DNA of 64,000 nt. It comes from Arthrobacter globiformis (lineage in GTDB: Bacteria > Actinomycetota > Actinomycetes > Actinomycetales > Micrococcaceae). The notes below the pieces were generated by a model. It ran no database searches. It saw only the letters and a program-made list of their open reading frames with translations, and was not told where the DNA came from. The translations under genes were made by a program, and so were the position numbers. The DNA is taken from contig NZ_JAUSYZ010000001.1 in NCBI RefSeq assembly GCF_030817195.1, forward strand, positions 4,092,001-4,156,000. The letters are read 5' to 3'. The stretch's first letter is position 1. Every line of letters begins with the position of its first letter. Positions 43,208 to 51,940 of the stretch are shown one piece after another.

Positions 43208-44514
43208 CGCAATAGCCCTTCGTAGTGACGCTGCTGTAGCTGCGCGTCAATTTGCTTGACGGTTTCCAGGCCAACGCCCACCATGATCAGGATCGAGGTG
43301 CCACCGAACGGGAAGTTCTGGTTTGCGTTGATCAGCACGAGCGCCACCAGCGGTATCAGTGCCACGAAGCCAAGGTAGAAGGCTCCGGGCAGCGTGATGC
43401 GCGACAGGACGTACTGCAGGTAATCCGCGGTCGGCTTGCCGGCACGGATACCCGGAATGAAGCCGCCGTATTTCTTCATGTTGTCGCTGACCTCTTCAGG
43501 GTTGAAGGTGATCGCGACATAGAAGTAGGTAAAGAAAACAATCATGGCGAAGTACAGCGCCATGTAGATGGGGTGGTCTCCGCGGGTCAGGTTGTTGTTG
43601 ATCCACTCAACCCACGGCTGGATCGACTCCCCTGCCTTCGGCTGGTTGAACTGCGAGATCAACGCCGGAAGGTAGAGCATCGAGGAAGCGAAGATGACGG
43701 GAATGACGCCGGCCATATTCACCTTGATGGGAATGTAGGTGCTGGTGCCGCCCACCGTGCGGCGGCCGATCATCCGCTTGGCGTACTGCACCGGGATGCG
43801 GCGCTGGGACTGCTCCACGAAGACCACCAGGGCAACCGTCAGCAGGCCGATGGCCAGCACAATGAAGAACGTGCCCGGACCCTGTGCGGACCAGATGGCG
43901 CCCAGCGAGGTGGGGAAGCCGGCAGCGATGGCCGTGAAGATCAGCAGCGACATACCGTTGCCGACGCCCTTCTCGGTCACGAGCTCACCCATCCACATGA
44001 TGAGGCCGGTGCCGGCCGTCAGCGTGATGATGATGAGGATCGTGGTGATGACGCCCTGATCCGGGATGATGGGCAGGTTGCAGCCGGGCAGCAACTGGCC
44101 TGACCGCGCCAGCGACACCAGCGTCGTGGCGTTCAGCAGGCCGAGGGCGATCGTCAGGTACCGCGTGTACTGCGTCAGCTTGGACTGCCCGGAGGCGCCC
44201 TCTTCATACAGCTGCTGGAACCGCGGGATGACCACGCGCAGCAGCTGCACAATGATGCTCGCCGTGATGTACGGCATGATGCCCAGGGCGAAGATGGAGA
44301 CCTGCAGCAATGCACCGCCGCTGAAAAGATTGACGAGCTGGTAGATCCCGCCCTGGGTCTGCCCGTTCGACAAGCATTGCTGGACATTCTGGTAGCTCAC
44401 ACCGGGCGAGGGGATAAACGCTCCCAAGCGGAAGATTGTGATGATTCCCAGCGTGAACAACAACTTGCGTCGCAGATCAGGCGTTCGAAACGCCCGGCCG
44501 AATGCGCTTAGCAA
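43204..44514 (-). CDS. secY: Protein translocase subunit SecY
   Basis: 436 aa, ten transmembrane helices. Central pore of the Sec translocon. SPGVSYQNV, LGIMPYITASIIVQLL, the KRMIGRRTVGGTSTYIPIKVN loop and the C-terminal GTSILIMVGVGLETVKQIDAQ are diagnostic. Separated from rplO by a strong terminator, so it starts a new transcript with adk and map. Confidence 0.97.
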   Translation of the reverse strand: MLSAFGRAFRTPDLRRKLLFTLGIITIFRLGAFIPSPGVSYQNVQQCLSNGQTQGGIYQLVNLFSGGALLQVSIFALGIMPYITASIIVQLLRVVIPRFQQLYEEGASGQSKLTQYTRYLTIALGLLNATTLVSLARSGQLLPGCNLPIIPDQGVITTILIIITLTAGTGLIMWMGELVTEKGVGNGMSLLIFTAIAAGFPTSLGAIWSAQGPGTFFIVLAIGLLTVALVVFVEQSQRRIPVQYAKRMIGRRTVGGTSTYIPIKVNMAGVIPVIFASSMLYLPALISQFNQPKAGESIQPWVEWINNNLTRGDHPIYMALYFAMIVFFTYFYVAITFNPEEVSDNMKKYGGFIPGIRAGKPTADYLQYVLSRITLPGAFYLGFVALIPLVALVLINANQNFPFGGTSILIMVGVGLETVKQIDAQLQQRHYEGLLR

Positions 44515-44624
44515 GCGTCCTCCTCAGTAGTTAATAAGTCTCGAGATGCAGGTCTATAAACCCAAGAACCGAGTCTAACCGGTGTTTGCGGCATGCGAAC
44601 AATCCGGAAGACCCAATGGGTATG

Positions 44625-44669
44625 AAAAAACTCCCGGCACAGGGGCCTCGGCCCCCGTGCCGGGAGTTT
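44625..44669 (-). terminator. Intrinsic terminator between rplO and secY
   Basis: Arms ACTCCCGGCAC and GTGCCGGGAGT with an inner GGGG/CCCC stem; the minus strand has T6 directly after the stem. It ends the rplN-to-rplO transcript and splits the spc operon before secY. Confidence 0.9.
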
Positions 44670-44710
44670 GTGCAGCGGGCTAGCGCCCACCGGCTCCGGG
44701 ACGGAATCCC

Positions 44711-45196
44711 TTAGAGCGCGGTGGTGCTGCCGCCGGCTGCAGCGATCTTTTCAGTGGCACTGGCTGAGAAGGCGTGGGCGGTGACGTCAACCTTGACGGT
44801 GATGTCGCCGGTGCCAAGCACCTTCACGGGCTGGTTCTTGCGAACAGCACCCTTTGCAACCAGGTCCTCCACGGTGACAGTGCCACCTTCCGGGAACAGC
44901 TCGTTGAGCTTCTCCAGGTTCACAACCTGGAACTCAACCCGGAACGGGTTCTTGAAGCCGCGAAGCTTCGGCAGGCGCATGTGCAGCGGCAGCTGGCCGC
45001 CGGCAAAGCCAGCCTTCACCTGGTAGCGGGCCTTCGTACCCTTTGTACCGCGACCGGCGGTCTTACCCTTGGAGCCTTCACCACGACCAACACGGGTCTT
45101 GGCGGTCTTGGCACCCGGGGCGGGACGCAGGTGGTGAACCTTCAGAGCGCTCTGCTTCTCAGCAGCTGCGGTCTCGGCCGTGTTCTTCTCTGCCAT
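44711..45196 (-). CDS. rplO: 50S ribosomal protein uL15
   Basis: 161 aa. KVHHLRPAPGAKTAKTRVGRGEGSKG is read as short Gly/Arg-rich segments typical of L15, then GFAGGQLPLHMRLPKLRGF. Overlaps the rpmD stop by one base. Confidence 0.97.
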   Translation of the reverse strand: MAEKNTAETAAAEKQSALKVHHLRPAPGAKTAKTRVGRGEGSKGKTAGRGTKGTKARYQVKAGFAGGQLPLHMRLPKLRGFKNPFRVEFQVVNLEKLNELFPEGGTVTVEDLVAKGAVRKNQPVKVLGTGDITVKVDVTAHAFSASATEKIAAAGGSTTAL

Positions 45197-45402
45197 TACT
45201 TCGCCTCCTCAACATTCACGAGGTGCGGAACCGTGTTGAGCATTCCAACGGTCACGGCGTCGGCGGTGCGGACAACGGTGTGTCCGATCCGCTTCAGGCC
45301 GAGGGACCGCAGGGTGTCGCGCTGGTTCTGCTTGGCGCCAATGACGCCCTTGATCTGGGTGATCTCCAACTTGGCGTCGGAGGGAGTCAGGTTCTTCGCC
45401 AT
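45196..45402 (-). CDS. rpmD: 50S ribosomal protein uL30
   Basis: 68 aa. LEITQIKGVIGAKQNQRDTL and SLGLKRIGHTVV mark the family. Lies between rpsE and rplO with minimal spacing. Confidence 0.97.
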   Translation of the reverse strand: MAKNLTPSDAKLEITQIKGVIGAKQNQRDTLRSLGLKRIGHTVVRTADAVTVGMLNTVPHLVNVEEAK

Positions 45403-45405
45403 GAC

Positions 45406-46122
45406 TTAGACACCTGCCTTCTGGCTCATCAGAGCCTTCACCAGTGCCGCCGGGGCGACCTCGTCCAGCGGCAGGCCACGGCGTGCTGCCACGGCTGCCG
45501 GCTCTTCGAGGCGCTTCAGGGCATCAACGGTCGCGTGAACGATGTTGATGGCGTTGGAGGAACCGAGCGACTTGGAGAGGATGTCGTGGATGCCCACGCA
45601 CTCCAGTACTGCGCGGACCGGACCGCCGGCGATAACACCGGTACCGGCGGAAGCCGGACGCAGCATTACGACGCCTGCAGCGGCTTCACCCTGAACGCGG
45701 TGAGGGATGGAGTTGCCAACGCGGGGAACGCGGAAGAAGGACTTCTTGGCCTCTTCAACGCCCTTGGCGATAGCAGCGGGAACTTCCTTGGCCTTGCCGT
45801 AACCGACGCCGACCAGACCGTTGCCGTCACCAACGACGACGAGTGCGGTGAAGCTGAAGCGACGACCACCCTTGACGACCTTGGAAACGCGGTTGATGGT
45901 GACTACGCGCTCGATGTACTGGTTCTTCTCGGCTTCACGTCCGCCATCGCGGCCGCCACGGCCACCGCGGTCGCCGCGGCCCTGGCCACGGTCTCCACGC
46001 TCGCCGCGACGGGCGCCACCACGGCGGTCCTCGGTGGCGGGGGCAGTGGTCTCAGCAGCTGCGGCTTCGGTCGCCTTCTCTTCTGCAGACACAGTGTCCT
46101 TTTCCTTGTTTGCTTCGGTCAC
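45406..46122 (-). CDS. rpsE: 30S ribosomal protein uS5 with RGG-rich N-terminal extension
   Basis: 238 aa. The first 65 residues are Glu/Ala-rich and then Arg/Gly/Asp-rich (GGARRGERGDRGQGRGD), before the core YIERVVTINRVSKVVKGGRRF and GNGLVGVGYGKAKEVPAAI. RGG-like tracts usually bind RNA; whether this one does is not known. Starts 4 bp inside the rplR end. Confidence 0.96.
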   Translation of the reverse strand: MTEANKEKDTVSAEEKATEAAAAETTAPATEDRRGGARRGERGDRGQGRGDRGGRGGRDGGREAEKNQYIERVVTINRVSKVVKGGRRFSFTALVVVGDGNGLVGVGYGKAKEVPAAIAKGVEEAKKSFFRVPRVGNSIPHRVQGEAAAGVVMLRPASAGTGVIAGGPVRAVLECVGIHDILSKSLGSSNAINIVHATVDALKRLEEPAAVAARRGLPLDEVAPAALVKALMSQKAGV

Positions 46123-46502
46123 AGTGACAGCCCACCTTCGCGTGCACCGTCAGCGACGGCAGCGATCCGGCCGTGGTACTTGTTACCACCACGGTCGAAC
46201 ACGACAGCTTCGACGCCGGCAGCCTTGGCACGCTCGGCAACGAGCTCGCCAACGCGCTTGGCCTTGGCGGTCTTGTCACCGTCGAATGCACGAAGGTCAG
46301 CTTCCAGAGTGGACGCGCTCGCTACGGTCTGGCCAATGGTGTCATCGACAACCTGGACAAATACGTGGCGTGCGGAGCGGTTGACGACCAGGCGAGGACG
46401 TACAGCCGTTCCGGAGATGCGCTTGCGGATACGAAGCTGGCGGCGGCTGCGCGAAGCAGACTTGCTCTTGTTCGTACGCTTCTTGTTAATGGCGATGGCC
46501 AT
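46119..46502 (-). CDS. rplR: 50S ribosomal protein uL18
   Basis: 127 aa. Basic N-terminus, then RPRLVVNRSARHVFVQVVDD, FDRGGNKYHGRIAAVADGARE. Binds 5S rRNA. Spaced 2 bp from rplF. Confidence 0.97.
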   Translation of the reverse strand: MAIAINKKRTNKSKSASRSRRQLRIRKRISGTAVRPRLVVNRSARHVFVQVVDDTIGQTVASASTLEADLRAFDGDKTAKAKRVGELVAERAKAAGVEAVVFDRGGNKYHGRIAAVADGAREGGLSL

Positions 46503-46504
46503 GG

Positions 46505-47041
46505 TTACTTACCAGCCTTTCCGACCTTGCGGCGGATGACTTCGCCAGCGTAGCGGATGCCCTTGCCCTTGTACGGGTCAGGCTTACGCAGCTTGCGAAT
46601 GTTGGCAGCAACCTCGCCGACCTGCTGCTTGTTGATGCCTGAGACAGAGAGCTTGGTCGGCCCCTCTACTGCAAAGGTGATGCCGGCCGGAGCGGAAACG
46701 CTGACCGGGTGGCTGTAGCCGAGAGCGAACTCAAGGTCAGATCCCTTGGCCTGAACGCGGTAACCGGTACCGACGATTTCAAGCTTCTTCTCGTAGCCTG
46801 CGGTGACGCCCTGGATCATGTTGGCGATCAGGGTGCGGGTCAGGCCGTGGAGCGAACGGGAGGCGCGCTCGTCGTTCGGGCGGGTGACGGTCAGGGTGCT
46901 GTCTTCCAGCGCAACCTCGATCGGGCTGGCCACAGTGTGGCTCAGCTCGCCCTTGGAACCCTTGACGCTGACGACAGAGCCGTCAACCTTGACCTCAACG
47001 CCGGCAGGAACGGTGATGGGGAGACGTCCAATACGTGACAT
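46505..47041 (-). CDS. rplF: 50S ribosomal protein uL6
   Basis: 178 aa. SRIGRLPITVPAGVEV at the start, GYRVQAKGSDLEFALGYSHPV in the middle and PDPYKGKGIRYAGE near the end. Spc-operon order is conserved. Confidence 0.97.
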   Translation of the reverse strand: MSRIGRLPITVPAGVEVKVDGSVVSVKGSKGELSHTVASPIEVALEDSTLTVTRPNDERASRSLHGLTRTLIANMIQGVTAGYEKKLEIVGTGYRVQAKGSDLEFALGYSHPVSVSAPAGITFAVEGPTKLSVSGINKQQVGEVAANIRKLRKPDPYKGKGIRYAGEVIRRKVGKAGK

Positions 47042-47059
47042 TATTCTCTTCCTTTCCCG

Positions 47060-47458
47060 TTACCAGACGTAAGCGAGGACTTCGCCGCCCACGCCCTTCT
47101 TGCCGGCCTGCTTGTCAGTCAGGAGGCCGGAAGAGGTGGACAGAATTGCGATACCCAGGCCACCCAGCACGTGCGGCAGGTTGGTGGACTTCGCGTAAAC
47201 GCGGAGACCCGGCTTGGAGATGCGACGGACACCAGCGATTGAACGCTCGCGGTTCGGACCGAACTTGAGGTCGATGGTCAGCTTCTTGCCGACCTCAGCG
47301 TCCTCTTCCTTCCAGCCGGCGATGAAACCTTCGGCCTTCAGGATGTCCGCAACGCGGGCCTTGAGCTTGCTGTAAGGCATAGACACGGAGTCGTGGTATG
47401 CCGAGTTTGCGTTACGCAGGCGCGTAAGCATATCTGCGACAGGATCTGTCATTGTCAT
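47060..47458 (-). CDS. rpsH: 30S ribosomal protein uS8
   Basis: 132 aa. DPVADMLTRLRNANSAYHD, LKAEGFI and the C-terminal GIAILSTSSGLLTDKQA. Directly follows rplE after 82 bp; the S14 gene that usually lies between is absent. Confidence 0.97.
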   Translation of the reverse strand: MTMTDPVADMLTRLRNANSAYHDSVSMPYSKLKARVADILKAEGFIAGWKEEDAEVGKKLTIDLKFGPNRERSIAGVRRISKPGLRVYAKSTNLPHVLGGLGIAILSTSSGLLTDKQAGKKGVGGEVLAYVW

Positions 47459-47540
47459 TTGGGCACTTGCCCTTCCTCGTAACGGTTTCCGCCGTTCTGT
47501 CCCTGGGGGACCCGAGCGGCCGGACCTTTTACGTAGTTAA

Positions 47541-48122
47541 TTAAGCTTCGGTTTTGAACGGGAAACCAAGCGCCTTGAGCAGCGCGCGGCCTTCGTCGTC
47601 GGTCTTGGCGGTGGTCACAACCGTGATGTCCATACCGCGGGTGCGGTCGATGGAGTCCTGGTCGATCTCGTGGAACATAACCTGCTCGGTCAGACCGAAG
47701 GTGTAGTTGCCGTTGCCATCAAACTGCTTGCCGCTCAGGCCGCGGAAGTCGCGGATACGGGGCAGAGCCAGCGTGACCAGACGGTCCACGAATTCCCACA
47801 TGCGGTCGCCACGCAGGGTTGCGTGTGCACCAATGGGCATGCCTTCGCGCAGCTTGAACTGGGCGATCGACTTGCGGGCCTTGGTGACCTGCGGCTTCTG
47901 GCCGGTGATCAGGGTGAGGTCGCGGACAGCGCCGTCGATCAGCTTGGAGTCCTTAGCGGCATCTCCAACACCCATGTTCACTACAACCTTGACCAGACGG
48001 GGAACCTGGTTCACGTTCTCGTACTTGAATTCCTCAAGAAGCGCGCTCTTGATGGAATCGGCGTACTTGGTCTTCAGACGAGGAACGATCTTCGTTGCCG
48101 GAGTCTCGAGAGTCTCAGTCAT
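47541..48122 (-). CDS. rplE: 50S ribosomal protein uL5
   Basis: 193 aa. NVNQVPRLVKVVVNMGVGDA, TGQKPQVTKARKSIAQFKLREG (signature) and DFRGLSGKQFDGNGNYTFGL. Its ATG overlaps the rplX stop by one base. Binds 5S rRNA. Confidence 0.97.
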   Translation of the reverse strand: MTETLETPATKIVPRLKTKYADSIKSALLEEFKYENVNQVPRLVKVVVNMGVGDAAKDSKLIDGAVRDLTLITGQKPQVTKARKSIAQFKLREGMPIGAHATLRGDRMWEFVDRLVTLALPRIRDFRGLSGKQFDGNGNYTFGLTEQVMFHEIDQDSIDRTRGMDITVVTTAKTDDEGRALLKALGFPFKTEA

Positions 48123-48481
48123 TAGATGTCCTTCCCGGAGCTCTTGGCCACGCGGATGCGGACGGTCTTCTTGACGCCGTCCTTCTCTACGGTGTCGAGG
48201 CGGAAACCAACGCGGGTCGGCTTCTTGGTGGACGGGTCAACGAGAGCCACGTTGGAAACGTGGATCGGAGCCTCGACAACCTCGATGCCGCCGGTCTTGG
48301 TGCCGCGCTGCGACTGGCCGACCTTGGTGTGCTTGGTTACGCGGTTGATACCCTCAACCAGCACGCGGTTGGTGTCCGGGAACACGCGCAGAACCTTGCC
48401 CTGCTTGCCACGGTCGCCGCCGCGCTCAGCCTTGGCGCCAGTGATGACCTGAACCAGGTCACCCTTCTTGATCTTAGCCAT
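48122..48481 (-). CDS. rplX: 50S ribosomal protein uL24
   Basis: 119 aa. KIKKGDLVQVITGAKAERGGDRGKQGKVLRVFP is the KOW-domain region (read in shorter segments), followed by VEGINRVTKHTK. 3 bp from rplN. Confidence 0.97.
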   Translation of the reverse strand: MAKIKKGDLVQVITGAKAERGGDRGKQGKVLRVFPDTNRVLVEGINRVTKHTKVGQSQRGTKTGGIEVVEAPIHVSNVALVDPSTKKPTRVGFRLDTVEKDGVKKTVRIRVAKSSGKDI

Positions 48482-48484
48482 GGA

Positions 48485-48853
48485 CTAGAGCACCTCCGGA
48501 GCCAGAGAAACGATCTTCATGAACTTCTTGTCACGGAGTTCACGACCAACCGGTCCGAAGATACGGGTACCGCGGGGGTCACCGTCGTTCTTCAGGATGA
48601 CGGCTGCGTTCTCGTCAAACTTGATGTAGGAACCATCCGCACGGCGGCGTTCCTTCTTGGTACGGACGATGACAGCCTTGACGACGTCGCCCTTCTTTAC
48701 GTTGCCGCCCGGAATTGCATCCTTGACGGTTGCGACGATTACGTCGCCAATGCCTGCGTAGCGACGGCCAGATCCACCGAGAACGCGAATGGTAAGGATT
48801 TCCTTAGCACCCGTGTTGTCGGCGACCTTGAGTCGCGACTCCTGCTGAATCAC
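48485..48853 (-). CDS. rplN: 50S ribosomal protein uL14
   Basis: 122 aa with GTG start (MIQQESRLKVADNTGAKE). Signature GGSGRRYAGIGDVIVATVKDA and RIFGPVGRELRDKKFMKI. AAGGAG upstream. First gene of a transcript separated from the S10 operon by a 500-bp gap. Confidence 0.97.
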   Translation of the reverse strand: MIQQESRLKVADNTGAKEILTIRVLGGSGRRYAGIGDVIVATVKDAIPGGNVKKGDVVKAVIVRTKKERRRADGSYIKFDENAAVILKNDGDPRGTRIFGPVGRELRDKKFMKIVSLAPEVL

Positions 48854-49092
48854 TATTTACTCCTTGCGTCGCGCCGGTTCTCAGACCGAAAATCTTCCTA
48901 CGGAATGAGCCTTGCGGAACGGTTGATCGGGGTGTCTCTTGACCTGACTGGATTTTGCCAGACCAGGCCTAAACGCCCGTGCCACAAACAGTTGCTTCCC
49001 AAGCCCGCGGAGGCACAAGGGGGCACTATGCCGTGGCACGATTGTTTACGAGGTTTGCTGTCGGCGCACAACAGGCGCCATACAAACTCAAT

Positions 49093-49098
49093 ATCCTA
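49093..49098 (-). promoter_or_regulatory. Candidate extended -10 promoter for the rplN operon
   Basis: Minus strand reads TGC-TAGGAT followed by AT-rich DNA: an extended -10 match. The -35 region is poor. The transcript would start near 49086. Confidence 0.4.
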
Positions 49099-49287
49099 GC
49101 ACAGTTGGGGCTCAGCTCCATATCACCTGCCGGGGCTCCCCCGCAACGTACGACGGCGTCACGCACGGCAGCCTTTCGGCGCACCGCCGGTGCCGCTCCC
49201 CCCGCAATCCCCGGCCCGCCGCCGTCGTGCGGTCCCCAAAAGCATGCCCCGCGTGACCTACCCGGGCACCAACTTCCTGCAGGAACG

Positions 49288-49324
49288 CGGACACCCCCGC
49301 TCCCAAAGGGAACGGGGGTGTCCG
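49288..49324 (-). terminator. Hairpin after rpsQ (S10 operon end)
   Basis: CGGACACCCCCG and CGGGGGTGTCCG enclose a second stem TCCC-AAA-GGGA. It begins 31 bp after the rpsQ stop. No long T run, so strength is uncertain, but it coincides with the operon boundary. Confidence 0.65.
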
Positions 49325-49354
49325 GTGCAGCCGCCAAGGGCGGTGCTGCGGGTG

Positions 49355-49660
49355 TTACTTGGCCTTTTCGAGGATTTCCACGAGCCGCCAGTTCTTGGTG
49401 GCGGACAGGGGCCGGGTCTCGGCGATGACAACCAGGTCGCCGATGCCGGCGGTGTTCTGCTCGTCGTGTGCCTTGACCTTGGAGGTGCGGCGGATGACCT
49501 TGCCGTACAGGGCGTGCTTCACGCGGTCTTCAACCTGAACAACGATGGTCTTGTCCATCTTGTCAGAGACCACGTAGCCGCGACGCGTCTTACGGTAACC
49601 GCGCTGCTCAGCCGTAGCTGCCGTAGCAGTTTCCGTCACGTTCTCGTCCTTTTCACTCAC
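49355..49660 (-). CDS. rpsQ: 30S ribosomal protein uS17
   Basis: 101 aa. RKTRRGYVVSDKMDKTIVV, GKVIRRTSKVKAHDEQN, GDLVVIAETRPLSATKNWRL. The Thr-rich N-terminal extension of about 15 residues is longer than in E. coli. Overlaps rpmC by 4 bp. Confidence 0.97.
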   Translation of the reverse strand: MSEKDENVTETATAATAEQRGYRKTRRGYVVSDKMDKTIVVQVEDRVKHALYGKVIRRTSKVKAHDEQNTAGIGDLVVIAETRPLSATKNWRLVEILEKAK

Positions 49661-49986
49661 TTGGCGTCCTCCTCGGTCTCAGCCTCGGCCGGCTTTTCAG
49701 CCTTCTTAGCTGCAGACTTCTTGGACTTCTTTTCTTCCTTGGCTTCCACAACCGGTGCGGCAACCTCGGCACGAATGCCCAGCTCGCGCTCACGGAGAAC
49801 GGTGTAGATGCGTGCGATGTCCTTCTTTACCGCGCGCAGACGACCGTGGTTCTCCAGCTGTCCGGTGGCGGACTGGAAACGCAGGTTGAACAGCTCTTCC
49901 TTGGACTTGCGGAGTTCTTCAACGAGACGCTCGTTGTCGAAACCGTCCAGCTGTGCGGGTGCGAGATCCTTCGACCCTACTGCCAT
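49657..49986 (-). CDS. rpmC: 50S ribosomal protein uL29 with Lys/Glu tail
   Basis: 109 aa against a typical 65. The core LVEELRKSKEELFNLRFQSATGQLEN and RIYTVLRERELG is followed by about 35 residues of Ala/Lys/Glu low complexity. S10-operon order. Confidence 0.96.
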   Translation of the reverse strand: MAVGSKDLAPAQLDGFDNERLVEELRKSKEELFNLRFQSATGQLENHGRLRAVKKDIARIYTVLRERELGIRAEVAAPVVEAKEEKKSKKSAAKKAEKPAEAETEEDAK

Positions 49987-49988
49987 TT

Positions 49989-50405
49989 CTACTCACCACC
50001 TTCGCGACGCACAATGCGTGCCTTCAACGGCAGCTTGTGGATTGCCAGGCGCAGGGCCTCGCGAGCTACCTCTTCATTGACACCGGAGAGTTCGAAGAGA
50101 ACCCGGCCCGGCTTGACGTTGGCGACCCACCACTCCGGCGAACCCTTACCGGAACCCATGCGGGTTTCGGCAGGCTTCTTGGTCAGCGGACGGTCCGGGT
50201 AGATGTTGATCCAGACCTTACCGCCACGCTTGATGTGGCGGGTCATCGCGATACGGGCAGATTCGATCTGACGGTTCGTGACGTATGCCGGGCTCAGGGC
50301 CTGGATGCCGTACTCACCGAAGGAGACCTTGGTACCGCCCGTAGCAGCGCCGGAACGACCCGGGTGGTGCTGCTTACGGTGCTTGACTCGACGTGGGATA
50401 AGCAT
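49989..50405 (-). CDS. rplP: 50S ribosomal protein uL16
   Basis: 138 aa. MLIPRRVKHRKQHHPGRSG, GGKVWINIYPDRPLT and RMGSGKGSPEWWVANVKPGRV (signature). Contacts tRNA acceptor ends near the peptidyl-transferase centre. Confidence 0.97.
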   Translation of the reverse strand: MLIPRRVKHRKQHHPGRSGAATGGTKVSFGEYGIQALSPAYVTNRQIESARIAMTRHIKRGGKVWINIYPDRPLTKKPAETRMGSGKGSPEWWVANVKPGRVLFELSGVNEEVAREALRLAIHKLPLKARIVRREGGE

Positions 50406-51242
50406 TTAAGCCTGTCCTCCTTCTGCTGCCTGTGCCGGTGCTGCTGCCTCGGCTGCCGGAGCTGCAGCAGCAGGTGCTGCGTCAGCTGCCGGACGGTCGT
50501 TACGACGGCGGCGGTCACCACGGTCAGCGCCACCCGGGCGGCCCGGACGGTCGCCGGAGCGGCCACGGGACGGAGCAGCAGCTGCCTGCTGAGCCAGTTC
50601 CTTGGAGGTGACGTCACCCTTGTAGATCCAGACCTTCACGCCGATGCGGCCGAAGGTGGTCTTGGCTTCGTAGAAGCCGTAGTCGATGTTCGCGCGGAGG
50701 GTGTGCAGGGGCACACGGCCTTCGCGGTAGAACTCCGAGCGGGACATTTCTGCGCCACCCAGACGGCCCGAGCAAGCGATACGGATACCCTTGGCACCGG
50801 CACGCTGTGCGGACTGCATGGCCTTCTTCATCGCACGGCGGAATGCCACGCGGGAAGTCAGCTGCTCTGCAACACCCTGGGCAACAAGCTGGGCTTCCAT
50901 CTCGGGGTTCTTGACCTCGAGGATGTTCAGCTGGACCTGCTTGCCGGTGAGCTTTTCGAGCTCGCCACGGATGCGGTCTGCCTCGGCGCCGCGGCGGCCG
51001 ATGACGATGCCCGGACGTGCCGTGTGGATGTCCACGCGGACACGGTCACGGGTGCGCTCGATCTCTACCTTGGCGATGCCGGCGCGCTCCATGCCCGTGG
51101 ACATGAGCTGGCGGATACGGATGTCTTCGCGAACGAAGTCCTTGTACCGCTGGCCGGACTTGGTGCTGTCAGCGAACCAGTGCGATACGTGATCGGTGGT
51201 GATGCCGAGTCGGAACCCGTGCGGGTTTACTTTCTGTCCCAC
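50406..51242 (-). CDS. rpsC: 30S ribosomal protein uS3 with long C-terminal extension
   Basis: 278 aa. KH-type RNA-binding domain and the family signature GRLGGAEMSRSEFYREGRVPLHTLRANIDYG (in parts). The last 65 residues are first Arg/Gly/Asp-rich (RSGDRPGRPGGADRGDRRRR) and then Ala/Pro-rich, a tail absent in E. coli. Confidence 0.97.
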   Translation of the reverse strand: MGQKVNPHGFRLGITTDHVSHWFADSTKSGQRYKDFVREDIRIRQLMSTGMERAGIAKVEIERTRDRVRVDIHTARPGIVIGRRGAEADRIRGELEKLTGKQVQLNILEVKNPEMEAQLVAQGVAEQLTSRVAFRRAMKKAMQSAQRAGAKGIRIACSGRLGGAEMSRSEFYREGRVPLHTLRANIDYGFYEAKTTFGRIGVKVWIYKGDVTSKELAQQAAAAPSRGRSGDRPGRPGGADRGDRRRRNDRPAADAAPAAAAPAAEAAAPAQAAEGGQA

Positions 51243-51608
51243 TTAGCGAGCCTCCTCTTTCTCCGGGGTAGCGACTACCACGGTGATGTGGCTGGTGCGC
51301 TTCTTGATCTGAAATGCACGACCCTGAGCACGCGGCTGGAACCGCTTCATGGTCGGGCCTTCATCAACAAACGCTTCGCTGATGATGAGGTCACCTTCGT
51401 CGAACGCAACACCGTCGCGGTCCGCGAGGACCCGTGCGTTGGAGATTGCCGACTGAACTACCTTGAATACCGGCTCTGAAGCTGCCTGGGGGGCAAACTT
51501 CAGAATTGCCAGAGCCTCGTTCGCTTGCTTTCCACGAACAAGGTTGACGACGCGCCGGGCCTTCATAGGCGTTACGCGGATGTGGCGCGCAATTGCCTTG
51601 GCTTCCAT
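51243..51608 (-). CDS. rplV: 50S ribosomal protein uL22
   Basis: 121 aa. AIARHIRVTPMKARRVVNLVRGK and RFQPRAQGRAFQIKKRTSHITV, whose hairpin lines the exit tunnel. Directly abuts rpsC. Confidence 0.97.
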   Translation of the reverse strand: MEAKAIARHIRVTPMKARRVVNLVRGKQANEALAILKFAPQAASEPVFKVVQSAISNARVLADRDGVAFDEGDLIISEAFVDEGPTMKRFQPRAQGRAFQIKKRTSHITVVVATPEKEEAR

Positions 51609-51646
51609 TGCTTTCCTTCTCTCGTCTTTGACGTAAGTGCAGGCGC

Positions 51647-51928
51647 CTAGCGGCGCTTGCCCTTACGGTCGTCCTTGACATGGCCGCGGAATGTCCGCGT
51701 CGGAGCGAATTCGCCGAGCTTGTGCCCGACCATCGACTCGGTGACAAACACCGGGATGTGCTTGCGTCCGTCGTGCACGGCGATCGTGTGCCCGAGCATA
51801 TCGGGGATGATCATCGAGCGGCGGGACCAGGTCTTGATGACGTTCTTGGTGCCCTTTTCGTTTTCCCTGTCCACCTTCACAAAGAGGTGCTGGTCAACGA
51901 AAGGACCTTTTTTCAGGCTGCGTGGCAT
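51647..51928 (-). CDS. rpsS: 30S ribosomal protein uS19
   Basis: 93 aa. MPRSLKKGPFVDQHLFVKVD, TWSRRSMIIPDMLGHTIAVHDGRKHIPV (in parts) and VGHKLGEFAPTRTFRGH. 38 bp from rplV. Confidence 0.97.
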   Translation of the reverse strand: MPRSLKKGPFVDQHLFVKVDRENEKGTKNVIKTWSRRSMIIPDMLGHTIAVHDGRKHIPVFVTESMVGHKLGEFAPTRTFRGHVKDDRKGKRR

Positions 51929-51940
51929 GTGTCCAGGCTC

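Larger units (their letters stand above)
48854..49354. other. Non-coding gap between rpsQ and rplN
   Basis: About 500 bp in the middle of a ribosomal-protein array where most bacteria have almost none. It holds a strong hairpin downstream of rpsQ (49288-49324) and a candidate extended -10 promoter for rplN (49093-49098), which implies a leader of about 230 bases. ORFs here are high-GC noise. Confidence 0.6.
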
